From Oegoconia quadripuncta (Eukaryota > Arthropoda > Insecta > Lepidoptera > Autostichidae): a stretch of DNA of 64,000 bases. Below are positions 13,401 to 22,044 of this stretch, one piece after another. The notes under the pieces were generated by a model, which did not search any database, was not told the origin of the DNA, and saw nothing but the letters and a program-made list of their open reading frames with translations. The translations under genes were made by a program, and so were the position numbers. The DNA is taken from NCBI GenBank assembly GCA_949316235.1, contig OX438760.1, forward strand, positions 3,846,501-3,910,500, written 5' to 3'. Position 1 is the first letter of the stretch. Each line of letters opens with the position of its first letter.

Positions 13401-16400
13401 CAAGTAAGTGTCTGTTTCTTTCCAAACGATCTCTCATACCTTCATCGCTAAATCGTATTTTCTGACTTCATTGATATCGTCATATTCGTGCAATGAGCCA
13501 ACCAATCACACGTTAGAACGTAATCAATCAATGAAATTATATAATTGGTTCACCATAATGTAAAGGATCACCAGTACGAAACAATGGTAATAGCAATAAG
13601 TGTGTAGTCATAGTACTCACTCCGCTTTCTACGCCCGACAGTAACTCCGTTGAAATATAACTCTCTTGAAGACATGTAGCCGATTGCTAATGGACTACCA
13701 TCTGTTATCTAATACATAAATACATCTTCCTCTTTAATAGATTCATCATTGCAAAGGATCGCAACTTCGCCAATGAATTGCCTTCTCCGCCATGTCATTC
13801 CTTTGATTACGTGCGGTCCTTGATCTTGTGATGCAAGCATTATATGTAGTTTCACACCAGTTGCAGTTCTGCTACTTGAACTAACCACAGTGTGCTCTGT
13901 CCAATGAAATAAAAATTTAATGTTTCACTAACAACGGTTAAAAATGCAACCTATACTAAGAAAGTCCAGTTGTTATTCTCATTATTTTCTTGTGTTACTT
14001 AGTCAACTCTTTTTGGAATTTCATGCAGATATTTCGCGGTAGTGGGCTCAGGAACTGCCATCGGTCAACATACATGCCATTCCCGCGTACGTGATGGTTT
14101 ACCAGCGACAACTCTGAATCTAGCTGCACTGAAAACAGTAAGCGATAACTGCTCTTTACTCCAAAGCATATTATTACTCTCCAATAGACAAATGTGATAT
14201 ACAAATAGGTACGATGCGTAATAAGAAAAGCTTTTCGAAAATTTAATATTCTTTCAAAGCACGATCGCCTGGAATTGATAAACGACAGTATGCGACTGCG
14301 GGAGAGTAACATATTTCAGGTTATGACTTAGCTGTTGTAGCTGTAAAGTAAAATCATCAACCCATACTAGTCCCATGCTGGATAAAGATCTCTCTCAAGA
14401 CGCGCCATTGTATAACACATGCGGTCGCTTCCAACCACTCGACGCAGATCGTCGTTATATGTAGGTCAAGGAGTATATAACCCGTATATAGTTAATGTAC
14501 CGAACATTCGCACTAAGAAGTTCGATTCTTCATTCATCATCCGAACAGCCAAGGCATGGAACTCCCTTCCGGCGTCAGTCTTTCCTGAATCCTACAACCT
14601 TGGGATCTTCAAGTGCAGAGTGAATAGGCATTTATTGAGATCGCGTGCTTCATCTCCGACCACATCGTCACTTTCCATCAGGTGAGATTGTGGTCAAACG
14701 CGAATCCAGTCAATCATAAAAAGAAAAAAAAAAAGAGAGTCCCACAACGTTTACCTAGTCTCTACTTCAATACCAGCAAAAATAACGTATATTGTCTATG
14801 TAACTCAATAAAACGATTCATATTTCTGTTTATTATTTTTCTTAGGTATATCAGAAAGATGCAGTTGAAGCCATCGAACAAGCATTGCGCTCCTCGCAAC
14901 CAGTGTTGTTGGCTCATTCGCAGAGAAGAGCACAGTCTACGTTGCTGCAACAGATAGCTGATATTGCTGGTGAGTACTGATAATCGTATCCCTGTTTATA
15001 ACTTATAAGCTCTTGTTATTGTTCATTGCTGTACACATAACATATTTAACTAAAAATTCAATGTGCAATTTAAAAAGATTCACTGATAATGTAAGCTACG
15101 TCTATAAAATTAAAGTCTTGCACATCTCTCCATTAACCAAAAAAAAAATCAAGCTAAATGAAAGACAACGAAGTATTTCCTTTCAGAATTGGACATTCCA
15201 GTGAACACAGCAAATAATGTCAACCTTTTGGAATTGGGTATTGGGCTAGAGAAGGTACCAGCGGTGTGCTCATTCCTGAGTGATTTACAGGGCATATCTT
15301 TAACAGAGGAGGCTGTGCCCTCTTTGACCATACAGCAGTGAGTACACCTTCTCAATTTAAATATTTCACATTTTAACTGACCAAACATTTCGAAGAAATC
15401 AATCGGCGCGTAAATTTTATTTTTTGGAGGCTATTGGTAGCTTGGGTTTTAGCGGGCACTTGCAAATTACATGTGCTGCTTGTTCTTAATTTTTTTTTTT
15501 TTTAAATTACTCATCAGTGTTTATTACGTCCTCTATGGAGAGGGCGATGCACGGCGTTTCACTACGTGATCGAATCAGGAATGTGGAAATCCGTAGGCGG
15601 ACGAAGGTCGCTGATATAGCCCAGCGGATTAGCAGGTTAAAGTGGTAGTAGGCAGGGCACATAGCTCGAAGAATTGATGGCCAGTGGGATATTAGAGTAC
15701 TCGAGTGGAGACCACGCACCGGCAAGCGCAGCGTAGGACGTCCACTCACAAGGTGGGCAGACGACCTGATTAAGGTAGCGGGAAATCGCTGGATGCAGAC
15801 CGCTTCCAACCGGTCACACTGGAAGTCTATGGGGTACGCTTATATTTAGCAGTGGACGTGATGATAATGATGACGCCTTCTTTTTCCATCAGCCAATTAA
15901 CAAATCACAACTCTATATTCTTCATTTCACGTATTTAATCTACCTTATTTAAATTAACAGAATACGAAAACTGGAGGACACTGTGTCAGGAACAGACTTT
16001 AAAGCAGTTCAAGGCTTGGATGTATACTTTTCGTACGTGGATTCTGATGAACTTCTAGCTGGAACTGAGATGGTATTCCTCCCCACTCGGACTCACACTG
16101 CTACCATGGTAAGCAATGACACTGATGTCCGATTTTCGAATCTGCCTAACTTAATGTTCAGTCACAAAAAGTTACTCATGCAACTTTGCTCGAATACTAA
16201 CTGTCGAATAACACTCAAATGAATGAAACGCTCGTTTAACCACCATTGAACAAAAATTGTCATGATGTAAATTATTGATGACATTCAAACCATATTAACT
16301 TATTTCAAATGATTTTGCCAGCTTTTAGTTAATCAACTAATTAGTCAGTTATTTCAATATTATGTATTTTACAGAGAGATGATGTGTTCGATGTCAACGA

Positions 16401-18760
16401 GACATATTTGTGCATCGTGCCAGGAATGGAGGGTCATTACGGGAGATTTAAAGTTTTAACAGACCAGTTGAAGTTACCTGTTTTTGTACTTCAACCCGGC
16501 TTCGAACTCGTCCAAGAATCACTTAAAGACACAGCGGAAAAATTTGCGAAGGTTAGTATCTGGTCACCAACAGCTGAACCTACAATCGAGTAAAACAAGA
16601 AACTTAAGAATGTTAGAAACGCTCCTTGGTTAGGAGTGGTTGATCAATTATGATAACACCATAATGATCGTAAAACACCTAAAAATCTGTCCTGAAGGTG
16701 ACTAGCATGTGATGGAAATCCAGCAAAAAATAGTGACTATTTTGCAACATTGGAGATATATGTCACACGAAAAACGTTTAATATTCTAAGATCTCCCGAG
16801 TTTTGTAAATAAAGAAAATGTATAGTTTTCTCACGACCTTATCACGGTCCTACAAACCATACTATGCCCATAAATGCGTTGATCGGTGATCAACATGATG
16901 GATCAAGAGTCGAATGCTTCATCGCAGGATCATGTAAAATAAATTGTGTGCTATTTTGCATTTGGCATGATATTCAGCAGTGGATTCCTATGTATACAGA
17001 GTGTCTGAAATGATGTGTGATGTGTATGAAATTAGGTACTTATTCCTATGAAAATTGTTAGTAAGTAACTCTTTTTCGTTTACAGTCCCTTCTGAAAATA
17101 ACTGTACTGAAAGAAAACTTCTACTTATTGGGTTATGAAACCGGAATCCTGGTAGCCCTGGAAATGGCAGCCATTTTTGAGGAACATGGTTAGTTAATAT
17201 TGAACTTATAATTTTACATAACTATTGCAACAAATTTTTTTTTTTTTTTATGCACGACGGATTCGTACTTGACCTCAATCACACCTGATGTTAAGTGAAG
17301 ATGAGGTCGAAGGTGGAAGCGTACTGACTGACTGACTAATCAATTCAAATCAAAAATGCTTTATTTTGTAGGTACACAGTACACTTAAAATAGTCAGATT
17401 TTACATTTTTAAATCTACTGCTGGTTCAAAAGGTAATTTTCCCCTAAAAAGAACAAGCAAGAAACTCGAGAGTTTACTCTTAAAAAAAAAGGTTTTTTAT
17501 TACAAAATTATTAATTATTATTTAAATTATAATATTTCATTATTAATTGTGAAATAGCCTGGTTATGCGAACGGGCTGGTTATGTCCATGAATGTTTATC
17601 ATCTAAATAATCTGATATTTTATAATATCTGTTTTATATTATCTTTAAATTTATTGAGAGGAAGATTTCAACAGGAACCTTATTGAAAAATCGTATACTT
17701 TGAATCAATTACTGACTTTGCATAGGCGACTTATGTGGCCTGCATGTTTATCTTTATTTCTTGTATTGACATCATGTTTATCACTATTTTTCCTAAATGA
17801 TGCTATATTTTTTTTTACATATATTAGATTTTCAAAAATGTACTGTGACGAAAATCTGTCTCTAAGTGACACTGCAGGTCTCAATTGTTAAATTGCGCGA
17901 ACGGCTCGTTTTCGTAAAACAAAGATTGTATTTATATCCGCGGCGTTTTCACACAGCAAGATACCGTAAAACATCAGGCTATGGAAATAACTAAAATATA
18001 CTAATCTAGCAGTGTTTTCGTCCGATATTTGTTTAATTTTTTTGACTGAGTACGCTGAAGAGCTGAGCTTCTTCGCCAATTGGATATGAGGACCCCATTG
18101 TAATTCGGCGTCCAAACACATTACCTATTAGAATTTAACGTGTAATTTATTTATGCAGGTTTAACGGGAACTGTATTCTGTATCGGCGGTACACCTGAAG
18201 AATTACACGCGACACTTGAAGAATACCTACGTGGTTTAGAGTCTGAGGAGGCATTGCAAGACGCAATACTGCGGCACATGTTTAACCTAATGGTGAAAAA
18301 TACAGACGGACTTGATAAAGCCTTATCAACCGCTTCATCATGGAAAGAAAAGATTGAAGTATGCGTGAGAATGTTATTAGGAAGAGTTGCGCATTCCGCG
18401 CAATACGCACGCGGGTTGTTCGAAACTGCGTACATGCGGATACAAGAGGCTCGCAACTACAAACTGGAACCGAGAAAGTTGCGGTCACAACTTATCTTAT
18501 TCCATGCATCGTCCATGAGTGAAGTCCCTGATAAAACGCCTGAGAACCTGCTGCAGCAATACTCCCAGAAGCCGGTGATAGTGCACGAACTGCGTGCACC
18601 CCTATTGCAGGCTGCTGAAGATTTACGTTGTCCAGCATTTATCAACAAATACCTTAGTCCTGAATTACTAGAATCGTTCGAAAACAGGAGTCTTTGCGAA
18701 AGCTACCTTCTTTCTGCGGATACATTCGTCTTTTATGACGAGAATGCTGATGATTTATAA
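1304..18760 (+). CDS. Gene A: fatty acid synthase-like protein, 3' part (exons A18-A39), KR/ACP/TE degenerate
   Basis: Spliced CDS of 22 exons, 4,208 nt, giving 1,401 complete residues and a TAA at 18758-18760. Animal FAS is a cytosolic multifunctional enzyme with the order KS-MAT-DH-(psiMT)-ER-KR-ACP-TE. The KS, MAT and DH His exons of this copy lie left of the window. Domains in order: DH (1304-3370), non-catalytic core (3601-4854), ER (5014-10713) with DFSG and an HGGAGALGQ loop, a shortened KR (12565-14137), an ACP-like segment (14846-15337) and TE-like (15961-18760). DH keeps the D-x3-Q pair and ER keeps its dinucleotide loop. KR lacks the Gly-rich loop and catalytic Tyr, ACP lacks the carrier Ser, and TE has GYETG where GYSYG is normal. 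The exon structure matches gene B, and the 140-residue exon A23 shares 103 residues with B23 by direct count. Reading frame and splice sites are intact, so a simple pseudogene is unlikely. Function is unknown. Confidence 0.93.
1974..2131 (+). CDS. Gene A exon A19 (DH)
   Basis: 158 nt, the same as B19. Begins VLDDNRKVATG, the DH second-strand region (family LVVSGKV). Ends SEREYEY followed by a split codon; donor gtaagc. Confidence 0.92.
2699..2959 (+). CDS. Gene A exon A20 (DH second half, catalytic Asp/Gln present)
   Basis: 261 nt; B20 is 255 nt. Contains GEFRSIYK and [11 protein letters not shown]. The Asp and Gln of this D-x3-Q match the second catalytic pair of FAS dehydratases. Donor gtaagt. 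Confidence 0.92.
3256..3370 (+). CDS. Gene A exon A21 (end of DH / linker)
   Basis: 115 nt, identical in length to B21. Acceptor atttcag, donor gtaagt. Encodes RCSGVTMHNIELKDLP, the strand that closes the DH domain. Confidence 0.9.
3601..3855 (+). CDS. Gene A exon A22 (structural core / pseudo-methyltransferase region)
   Basis: 255 nt, as B22, phase 0 on both sides. Contains [24 protein letters not shown] and [11 protein letters not shown], a match to the non-catalytic core between DH and ER. No methyltransferase motif was recognised. Confidence 0.9.
3894..4005 (-). repeat. LINE-1f 3'-end fragment in intron A22/A23
   Basis: Shares 'cacaatctcacctg.tggaaagtgacgatgtgg' and 'cgcgat.tcagt' with 18970-19170. 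The coding sense of the element is the minus strand. Confidence 0.7.
4147..4566 (+). CDS. Gene A exon A23 (core before ER)
   Basis: 420 nt, phase 0, as B23. Of 140 residues 103 are identical to B23 by direct count. Contains [19 protein letters not shown] and [12 protein letters not shown]. The open frame seen upstream of 4147 is intron. Confidence 0.93.
4705..4854 (+). CDS. Gene A exon A24 (ER entry)
   Basis: 150 nt, as B24. Encodes GVWGGEYCTPWQ and [18 protein letters not shown], corresponding to the FAS segment 'GAWG.FRHF...RGDLSSIRW' just before ER. Confidence 0.92.
5014..5123 (+). CDS. Gene A exon A25 (ER N-terminus)
   Basis: 110 nt, as B25. Encodes [16 protein letters not shown] and YGMDFSGITE. 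YAxxN, ATG and DFSG are hallmark ER motifs. The last Ser/Arg codon is split. Confidence 0.93.
5190..5250 (-). repeat. Short RTE-type 3' fragment in intron A25/A26
   Basis: Contains 'gacgtccactgctggac' and 'aaagatctccacaac', a common moth repeat also seen near 38170-38220 (opposite strand). The rest of this intron (5251-5932) is more GC-rich and holds a minus-strand open stretch (5544-5882) of unknown origin. Confidence 0.5.
5933..6083 (+). CDS. Gene A exon A26 (ER)
   Basis: 151 nt, as B26. Acceptor cacgtag. Encodes GERVMGLIPSGSASGRV and [17 protein letters not shown], the classic ER/MDR segment. Confidence 0.93.
6146..6187. repeat. Perfect 19-bp inverted repeat, 4-nt loop
   Basis: Arms 6146-6164 and 6169-6187 are exact reverse complements around 'tagg', 62 bases after exon A26. 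The remainder of the intron (6188-7401) is AT-rich with nothing recognised. Confidence 0.9.
7402..7573 (+). CDS. Gene A exon A27 (ER NADPH-binding loop)
   Basis: 172 nt, as B27. Encodes [19 protein letters not shown], an intact GxGxxG dinucleotide loop, and SDVRKKQFL, which contains the conserved basic pair of ER. Confidence 0.94.
7613..7745 (+). repeat. SINE family B, 5' half (split copy)
   Basis: tRNA-like head 'tatagtggttagaa' with B box ggttcgaatcc, then 'tttgtatgacgaatacgga'. Interrupted at 7746 by the inverted-repeat element and resumed at 8714. Confidence 0.85.
7748..8713 (-). mobile_element. Inverted-repeat DNA transposon derivative, copy 1 (966 bp)
   Basis: Starts cagggcgtcccaaag and ends with its reverse complement. 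The arms are about 265 bp (7748-8014, 8447-8713) and TA sits on both sides. The interior 8091-8210 on the minus strand encodes the transposase C-terminal signature [18 protein letters not shown], shared with the copy at 39302. TA flanks and this motif suggest the Tc1/mariner superfamily. Confidence 0.88.
8714..8840 (+). repeat. SINE family B, 3' half (split copy)
   Basis: Continues the SINE broken at 7745: 'tatcaactatctggtatccat' then 'gtgtgtatgtccaaggatat', as at 37860-37960. The rest of intron A27/A28 (8841-9543) has two small hairpins (9177-9219, 9220-9250) and nothing else recognised. Confidence 0.85.
9544..9656 (+). CDS. Gene A exon A28 (ER)
   Basis: 113 nt, as B28. Encodes GDHIGNSRDNSFSDMV and GCDVIICTLKGELKH. 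The NSRDxSF motif with its conserved Asp is retained. Confidence 0.93.
9788..9946 (+). CDS. Gene A exon A29 (ER)
   Basis: 159 nt, as B29. Encodes KCGKRSSVFLDMT and FGMAFLTEERNYVTIDMRS, in place of the usual 'GRFLEIGK...LGMAIFLKNVTFHGI'. Acceptor tttctag, donor gtaagt. Confidence 0.9.
10541..10713 (+). CDS. Gene A exon A30 (ER C-terminus)
   Basis: 173 nt, as B30. Encodes [20 protein letters not shown] and [19 protein letters not shown]. Matches the ER end 'G.VRPL..TVF...V.DAFRYMA.GKH.GKVV'. Confidence 0.93.
11091..11150 (-). repeat. SINE family A 3' fragment
   Basis: Reverse-strand 'cacaacgggttagcact..cctcaatcacacctgatgtt'. The rest of intron A30/A31 (10714-12564) holds AT-rich sequence with repeated 'gttaat/taac' words at 11340-11750 and no gene. 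Confidence 0.75.
12565..12714 (+). CDS. Gene A exon A31 (KR, degenerate NADPH loop)
   Basis: 150 nt, as B31. Encodes HLIVCNEESLGLQFADRLI, then KRGAKKLLLHFN. Family KRs read xxGGxGGxG before this helix; here only the last Gly survives (codons 12599-12622), so normal NADPH binding is not expected. Confidence 0.92.
13188..13403 (+). CDS. Gene A exon A32 (KR)
   Basis: 216 nt, as B32. Encodes [27 protein letters not shown] sequence (here [15 protein letters not shown]) and LDLASRNLCPSIK. It corresponds to 'GPVGGVFNLAVVLRD' but is shorter than canonical KR. Confidence 0.9.
14029..14137 (+). CDS. Gene A exon A33 (KR, catalytic Tyr absent)
   Basis: 109 nt, as B33. Encodes [20 protein letters not shown], then RDGLPATTLN. 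Family sequence is YFVVFSS...GQxNYxxAN...GLP. There is no Tyr; Cys (14075-14077) follows GQHT, and about ten residues are missing before GLP. Confidence 0.91.
14345..14735 (+). repeat. LINE-1f 3' end with reverse-transcriptase C-terminus
   Basis: Plus-strand frame 14419-14685 reads FIIRTAKAWNSLPASVFPES and FKCRVNRHLL, a typical C-terminus of lepidopteran non-LTR retrotransposon ORF2, ending in an A-rich tail. Lies in intron A33/A34. Confidence 0.8.
14846..14969 (+). CDS. Gene A exon A34 (KR-ACP linker)
   Basis: 124 nt against 157 in B34, so it is 11 residues shorter at its start. Encodes DAVEAIEQALRSSQPVLLAH and LLQQIADIAG, equivalent to the segment leading into ACP. Donor gtgagt. Confidence 0.9.
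15187..15337 (+). CDS. Gene A exon A35 (ACP-like, no carrier Ser)
   Basis: 151 nt, as B35. Encodes NLLELGIGLEKVPAVCSFL. An ACP would read LxDLGxDSLxxxxV; the Ser position is Leu (15246-15248). The helix pattern around it is kept. Confidence 0.9.
15535..15880 (+). pseudogene. RTE-type retrotransposon ORF C-terminus, two consecutive stops
   Basis: Frame 15535-15849 reads SLRDRIRNVEIRRRTKVADI, then two adjacent TAG codons, then AGHIARRIDGQWDIRVLEWR and GKRSVGRPLTRWADDL. This is the well-known C-terminal tail of lepidopteran endonuclease/reverse transcriptases. Lies in intron A35/A36. Confidence 0.85.
15961..16108 (+). CDS. Gene A exon A36 (ACP-TE linker)
   Basis: 148 nt, as B36. Begins with the base completing Gln, then IRKLEDTVSG and [20 protein letters not shown]. 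Donor gtaagc. Ends phase 0 at ATG. Confidence 0.9.
16375..16551 (+). CDS. Gene A exon A37 (TE-like N-terminus)
   Basis: 177 nt. Encodes [20 protein letters not shown] and LKLPVFVLQPGFE, equivalent to the TE start 'LFLVHPIEGSTTVFHSLA...YGLQ'. B37 begins with the same residues at 63940. Confidence 0.92.
17086..17188 (+). CDS. Gene A exon A38 (TE-like, nucleophile Ser replaced by Glu)
   Basis: 103 nt. Encodes FYLLGYETGILVALEMAAIF, equivalent to '[20 protein letters not shown]'. The nucleophile elbow GYSYG reads GYETG, with Glu at 17137-17139. Confidence 0.92.
17236..17323 (-). repeat. SINE family A 3' fragment
   Basis: Poly-T then 'tgcacgacggattcgtact' and 'cacacctgatgttaagtgaa'. Intron A38/A39. 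Confidence 0.8.
17342..17700 (-). repeat. LINE-2f 3' end
   Basis: 'aaaaatgctttattttgtagg' then 'agaacaagcaagaaactcg' and 'gaaatagcctgg'; matches 34788-34970/35316-35440 and, inverted, 24165-24540. The rest of the intron (17701-18158) shows nothing recognised. Confidence 0.8.
18159..18760 (+). CDS. Gene A exon A39 (terminal exon, TE-like)
   Basis: 602 nt to TAA at 18758-18760. Encodes about 200 residues of the TE fold, including EVCVRMLLGRVAHSAQYARG and ELRAPLLQAAEDL near the end. That last stretch aligns with the canonical GDHRTLLEG; no His is present at that spot, though this alignment is approximate. The C-terminus is acidic. Confidence 0.93.
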
Positions 18761-18868
18761 TAGTTCACATGAAATCATTGTTAAGCTGCCGTTATTCAGA
18801 CTGGATGAATTGTTTGGACATGCTATTTATTTTTATTTAAATGTCAAGCTATGTGATAGATTATATTG

Positions 18869-18874
18869 AAATAC
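18869..18874 (+). terminator. Candidate polyadenylation hexamer for gene A (variant AATACA)
   Basis: There is no AATAAA in the first 150 bases after the stop codon. AATACA, a known weak variant, lies 109 bases after the stop, followed by AT-rich sequence and a T run. Tentative. Confidence 0.25.
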
Positions 18875-18969
18875 AAATATCTTTAAAATTATATTTTTTT
18901 AATACCTACACCTACTTATCCGGAATGGATTGACGGAGTGTGAAGGTTCCAGCAGTTGCATAATGAGCT

Positions 18970-19170
18970 GAACGTTTTTTTTTATGATTGACTGGATTCG
19001 CATTTGACCACAATCTCACCTGATGGAAAGTGACGATGTGGCCGAAGATGAAGCATGCGATCCCAGTAAATGCCTATTCACTCTGCTCTTGCAGATCCCA
19101 AGGTTGTAGGATTGGTTCCATGCCTTGGCTGTTCGGATGATGAATGAACTATATGCGGGTGGAACCCTCC
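18970..19170 (-). repeat. LINE-1f 3' end
   Basis: Reverse complement of the element at 14345-14735, starting in a T-run; includes the NSLP codons ('ccatgccttggctgttcgg'). Confidence 0.8.
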
Positions 19171-19447
19171 CCACGCCTAGTCGTCCGAAGATGGAAACGT
19201 GGTGATTATGGTGGTGGTGGAATTATCTATAGGTACTCGTAACATCAACGATAGAATGTTATCCAAATTATCTCTCATCGATCAAGGTCTCTCGTCTTCG
19301 GGACTCAAAGTAAGCACCAATAAGCACCTATACAATACTGAGGTCGCTGGTTCAAGTCCCAGCTGAGAACGTGCTGTGCCTCGGCTAAATTGATCGGCCT
19401 TTTTATAGATATGCGGACTACCATCGTATCTAAGCAGCTATATGTAA

Positions 19448-19552
19448 TATAAGATAGCCAGTCTGTCAAATATATTGGGGGTTCCGGGTCAACGTACTTC
19501 CTTTAGCCTCACCTTCACTTAAAATCAAGTGTGATTCCTCAAGCACTAACAC
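19448..19552 (+). repeat. SINE family A 3' part
   Basis: 'aagatagccagtc', 'gggttccgggtca', 'ttcacttaaaatcaagtgtg'; degenerate. Confidence 0.7.
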
Positions 19553-19599
19553 GGAAGCTCTCATGGCGCCGCTATTCGTTTTCGTTTAGCGAAGTTAAG

Positions 19600-19870
19600 C
19601 AATGTCCGCTGTCAATCCTTTGATGGGTGATCACTACTGGCATTTTAATACGAGTAATATTTCCGTGCTTCGGAGGGCACGTTAAATAGTCGGTCCCGGT
19701 TGTTTTCAATTGAAGGCAGTCGTTAAGCCAAGTCTGTGGCCTAAAGGGGCGGTTTGAAAACACTGACTGTCAGGTGGCCTCTGATACAAATCCATCAAAT
19801 CGCACTGGGCGCGCGTGGTGGACTATGGCCCATACCCTCTCCCAGTGAGAGGAGGCTGTGCTAGTGGACT
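19600..19870 (+). repeat. Interspersed repeat with 'gtgcttcggagggcacgtta' core
   Basis: Its reverse complement recurs at 58310-58460, and part of it ('gtggactatggcccata') recurs at 43625. Common moth repeat; class not assigned. Confidence 0.6.
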
Positions 19871-19962
19871 TTCCAAAAAGAAACACATTTATTTGATACA
19901 AATTCTAATTTAAAAATCTTCGAAAAATAAGGAATTTCGAGTCATATTATACCAAAAGTCAT

Positions 19963-20171
19963 ATTATACTATACCACTATACCAAAAGGTTGCGGGTTCG
20001 AATCCCGCTAGGGGCATAATTATGTTTGTATGATGAATACGGACATGGGTACCCGTGTTATGGATGTTTTCATTTATGATAAGTATTTATTCACCAAAAA
20101 AAAATGTATTTATGTAGTATATCAACCATCTGGTATCCACAACACAAGCCTATAGTTGCTTACTGTGGAAG
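19963..20171 (+). repeat. SINE family B copy
   Basis: tRNA-like head ending ggttcgaatcccgctagggg, then 'tatcaaccatctggtatccac'. It abuts an inverted SINE A. Confidence 0.85.
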
Positions 20172-20175
20172 TGAA

Positions 20176-20439
20176 TATGAGGCCTAAAAGTGGTAACATA
20201 CTGAACCTCATCTTATTTGGGGGACTGGCTATGTTATCTCTGACAACCGGAACACAATAATGCTATTAACATTGCTGTTTGCCGGGAGATTAAATAAGAT
20301 GGTGGAAGCTGACCAGGCGGACATTTAAAATGCCTACCACCAACAAAACCGAGTACTAAATATGTACCCTGCTGGGGATCGAACCCGCGACCTCCGAATC
20401 GTAAACCCAATGTTGTTTACATTGAGCCATGGAGGTCGT
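20176..20439 (-). repeat. SINE family A, near full length
   Basis: Reverse complement of 27571-27900, ending in the tRNA-like head (gatcgaacccgcgacct, ttgagccatggaggtcg). Confidence 0.85.
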
Positions 20440-20649
20440 TAAATCTCTAGTGAGCATTTTTTTTTTTTTTTTTTGTTTTATTTCGTAAGTTTTTTTTTGT
20501 GTCTCATGATGCTGGAATCCTCATTTTCATACGAAGACTACTTTACCTATGATTATAATTTACAACCCAAAAAACTGCACAATTAGTGCCACCTGACTAG
20601 TCCCAGCTAGCGTTCAGTGCACATTATTTATTTAATTTTCGTTTCTAAA

Positions 20650-20955
20650 GCCCGTATTAATAAACCAAACACAATACAAGTCCTGAGGCTGTATCAACAG
20701 AGATGCGTCTTAAGCAGTTGACGCTATCTCAAACTCCGTGCTAATTTATAAACCAATCTTGAGGTCTACTCAGCTGAGATCACTTCTCAAATGATGTAGT
20801 CTTTAGTTTCGTTTATTAATACGCGCACCTCTCAAGTGAGTACTGCTTGAGTATGCACGTGCTTTTCAGGTCTTAAGTTAGGTTTATTAGTCAACACGTT
20901 TACTTGAGACCGGCCACCAGACTGCTCTCAATCTTGAGAATGGTTCATTAATGCC
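20650..20955. mobile_element. MITE with GGCCC termini, copy 1
   Basis: Starts gcccgtattaataaacca and ends with its imperfect inverse. About 300 bp, close match to 60835-61153. No coding capacity. Confidence 0.75.
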
Positions 20956-21127
20956 TATTATTATATTTTCTATAGTTTTTCTAAGCGGAGGCGGTATATT
21001 ATTCCAACATGTTCAAACTTGTAAACTTCAAACTTCAAGCATTTATTTCAACGTAAGATACATGATGTCATTTGTTGAATGTCAATTTAAATCTATTGGA
21101 ATGAAATCCCACCCCCACCCGTATACA

Positions 21128-21330
21128 TATAGTTAAAATACCGAACATTCGCACTAAGAAGTACGCTCTTCATTCATAATACGAACAGCCAAGTCATGGA
21201 ACTCCCTTTCAGCGTCAGTCTTTCCTGAATCTTACAGCCTTAGGATCTTCAAAAGCAGAGTGAATAGGCATTTACTGGCATCGCGTGCTTCATCTTCGAC
21301 CACAGCGTCACTATTTGGAAATAATAGGTA
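21128..21330 (+). repeat. LINE-1f 3' fragment
   Basis: Same coding tail as 14419-14685 with indels: 'cattcgcactaagaagtacg', 'gtcatggaactccctttc', 'gaataggcatttactggc'. Confidence 0.75.
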
Positions 21331-21557
21331 CTGAAAGAAAAGGCCTAAAAAGGCGTCGCTGATTTACTCTGCGCTACGTCACTGCCTTCGAGCATATCTA
21401 TGCGGGATTGTGACTTGATAGTAGCAGCGAGGTCTGATATGGCTGAACGAAATATACTCGTCTCTGCACGTACGGCCCTCATTTCTTCCCAAAACCATTT
21501 TAAATCTACCAATCGCACTACTTAGGTCTCCAGGATCAGCACCTTCTGTGCTCGTAG

Positions 21558-22037
21558 CGGAGTTACATGATGGATCTTACTAGAAACAAAAATAAAATTG
21601 AAATTCCACAATTTAGACTAAGCAAGGTTAGCACATCCTTTGTGGGACACAGCATACGCTTTTACAATAAAATACCAGAACATGTATTGAGTTTAACAGA
21701 GCAGAAATTTAAATGCCACATTAAAGAAACTCTGTGTAAGAAGGGTTATTACAGGATAGATGATTATTTAGGCGATAAGGAGGTCTGGTGTTAGCTGGTC
21801 ATTATGTTAATTGCTATTGTTTTGTAATATGTAATATAAAATGTAATATTATTGTAAAGATGGAAACTAGTTGAAAAGATGTGTTGTTGCGGAGTTTCTT
21901 GTCGCTTCTTCTCCCTAACCATAACACCTTGTGAAGCGATGTAGTTAAAAAAAAAAATAACATGTTGACTTTCAATAAGTGATATTTTTGTATCCTACAT
22001 TGAATATAATATTTTTGATTTTGATTTTTATTTTGAT
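21558..22037 (+). repeat. LINE-2f-like 3' end with ORF C-terminus
   Basis: Frame 21567-21794 reads FVGHSIRFYNKIPEHVLSLT and KKGYYRIDDYLGDKEVW, the C-terminus of non-LTR retrotransposon ORF2. The tail ends in repeated 'ttttgattttgat'. Confidence 0.8.
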
Positions 22038-22044
22038 CAAAATA

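Noticed and set aside
14419..14685. 88-codon ORF as a host gene exon
   Set aside because: It is the C-terminus of a retrotransposon reverse transcriptase and lies in a gene A intron.
1304..18760. Treating gene A as a pseudogene because of lost catalytic residues
   Set aside because: All 22 exons keep frame, splice sites and lengths; decay would be expected to break at least some of them.
20650..20955. CRISPR-like or satellite array
   Set aside because: The repeated words are terminal and internal inverted repeats of a MITE; there are no regular spacers, and the genome is eukaryotic.
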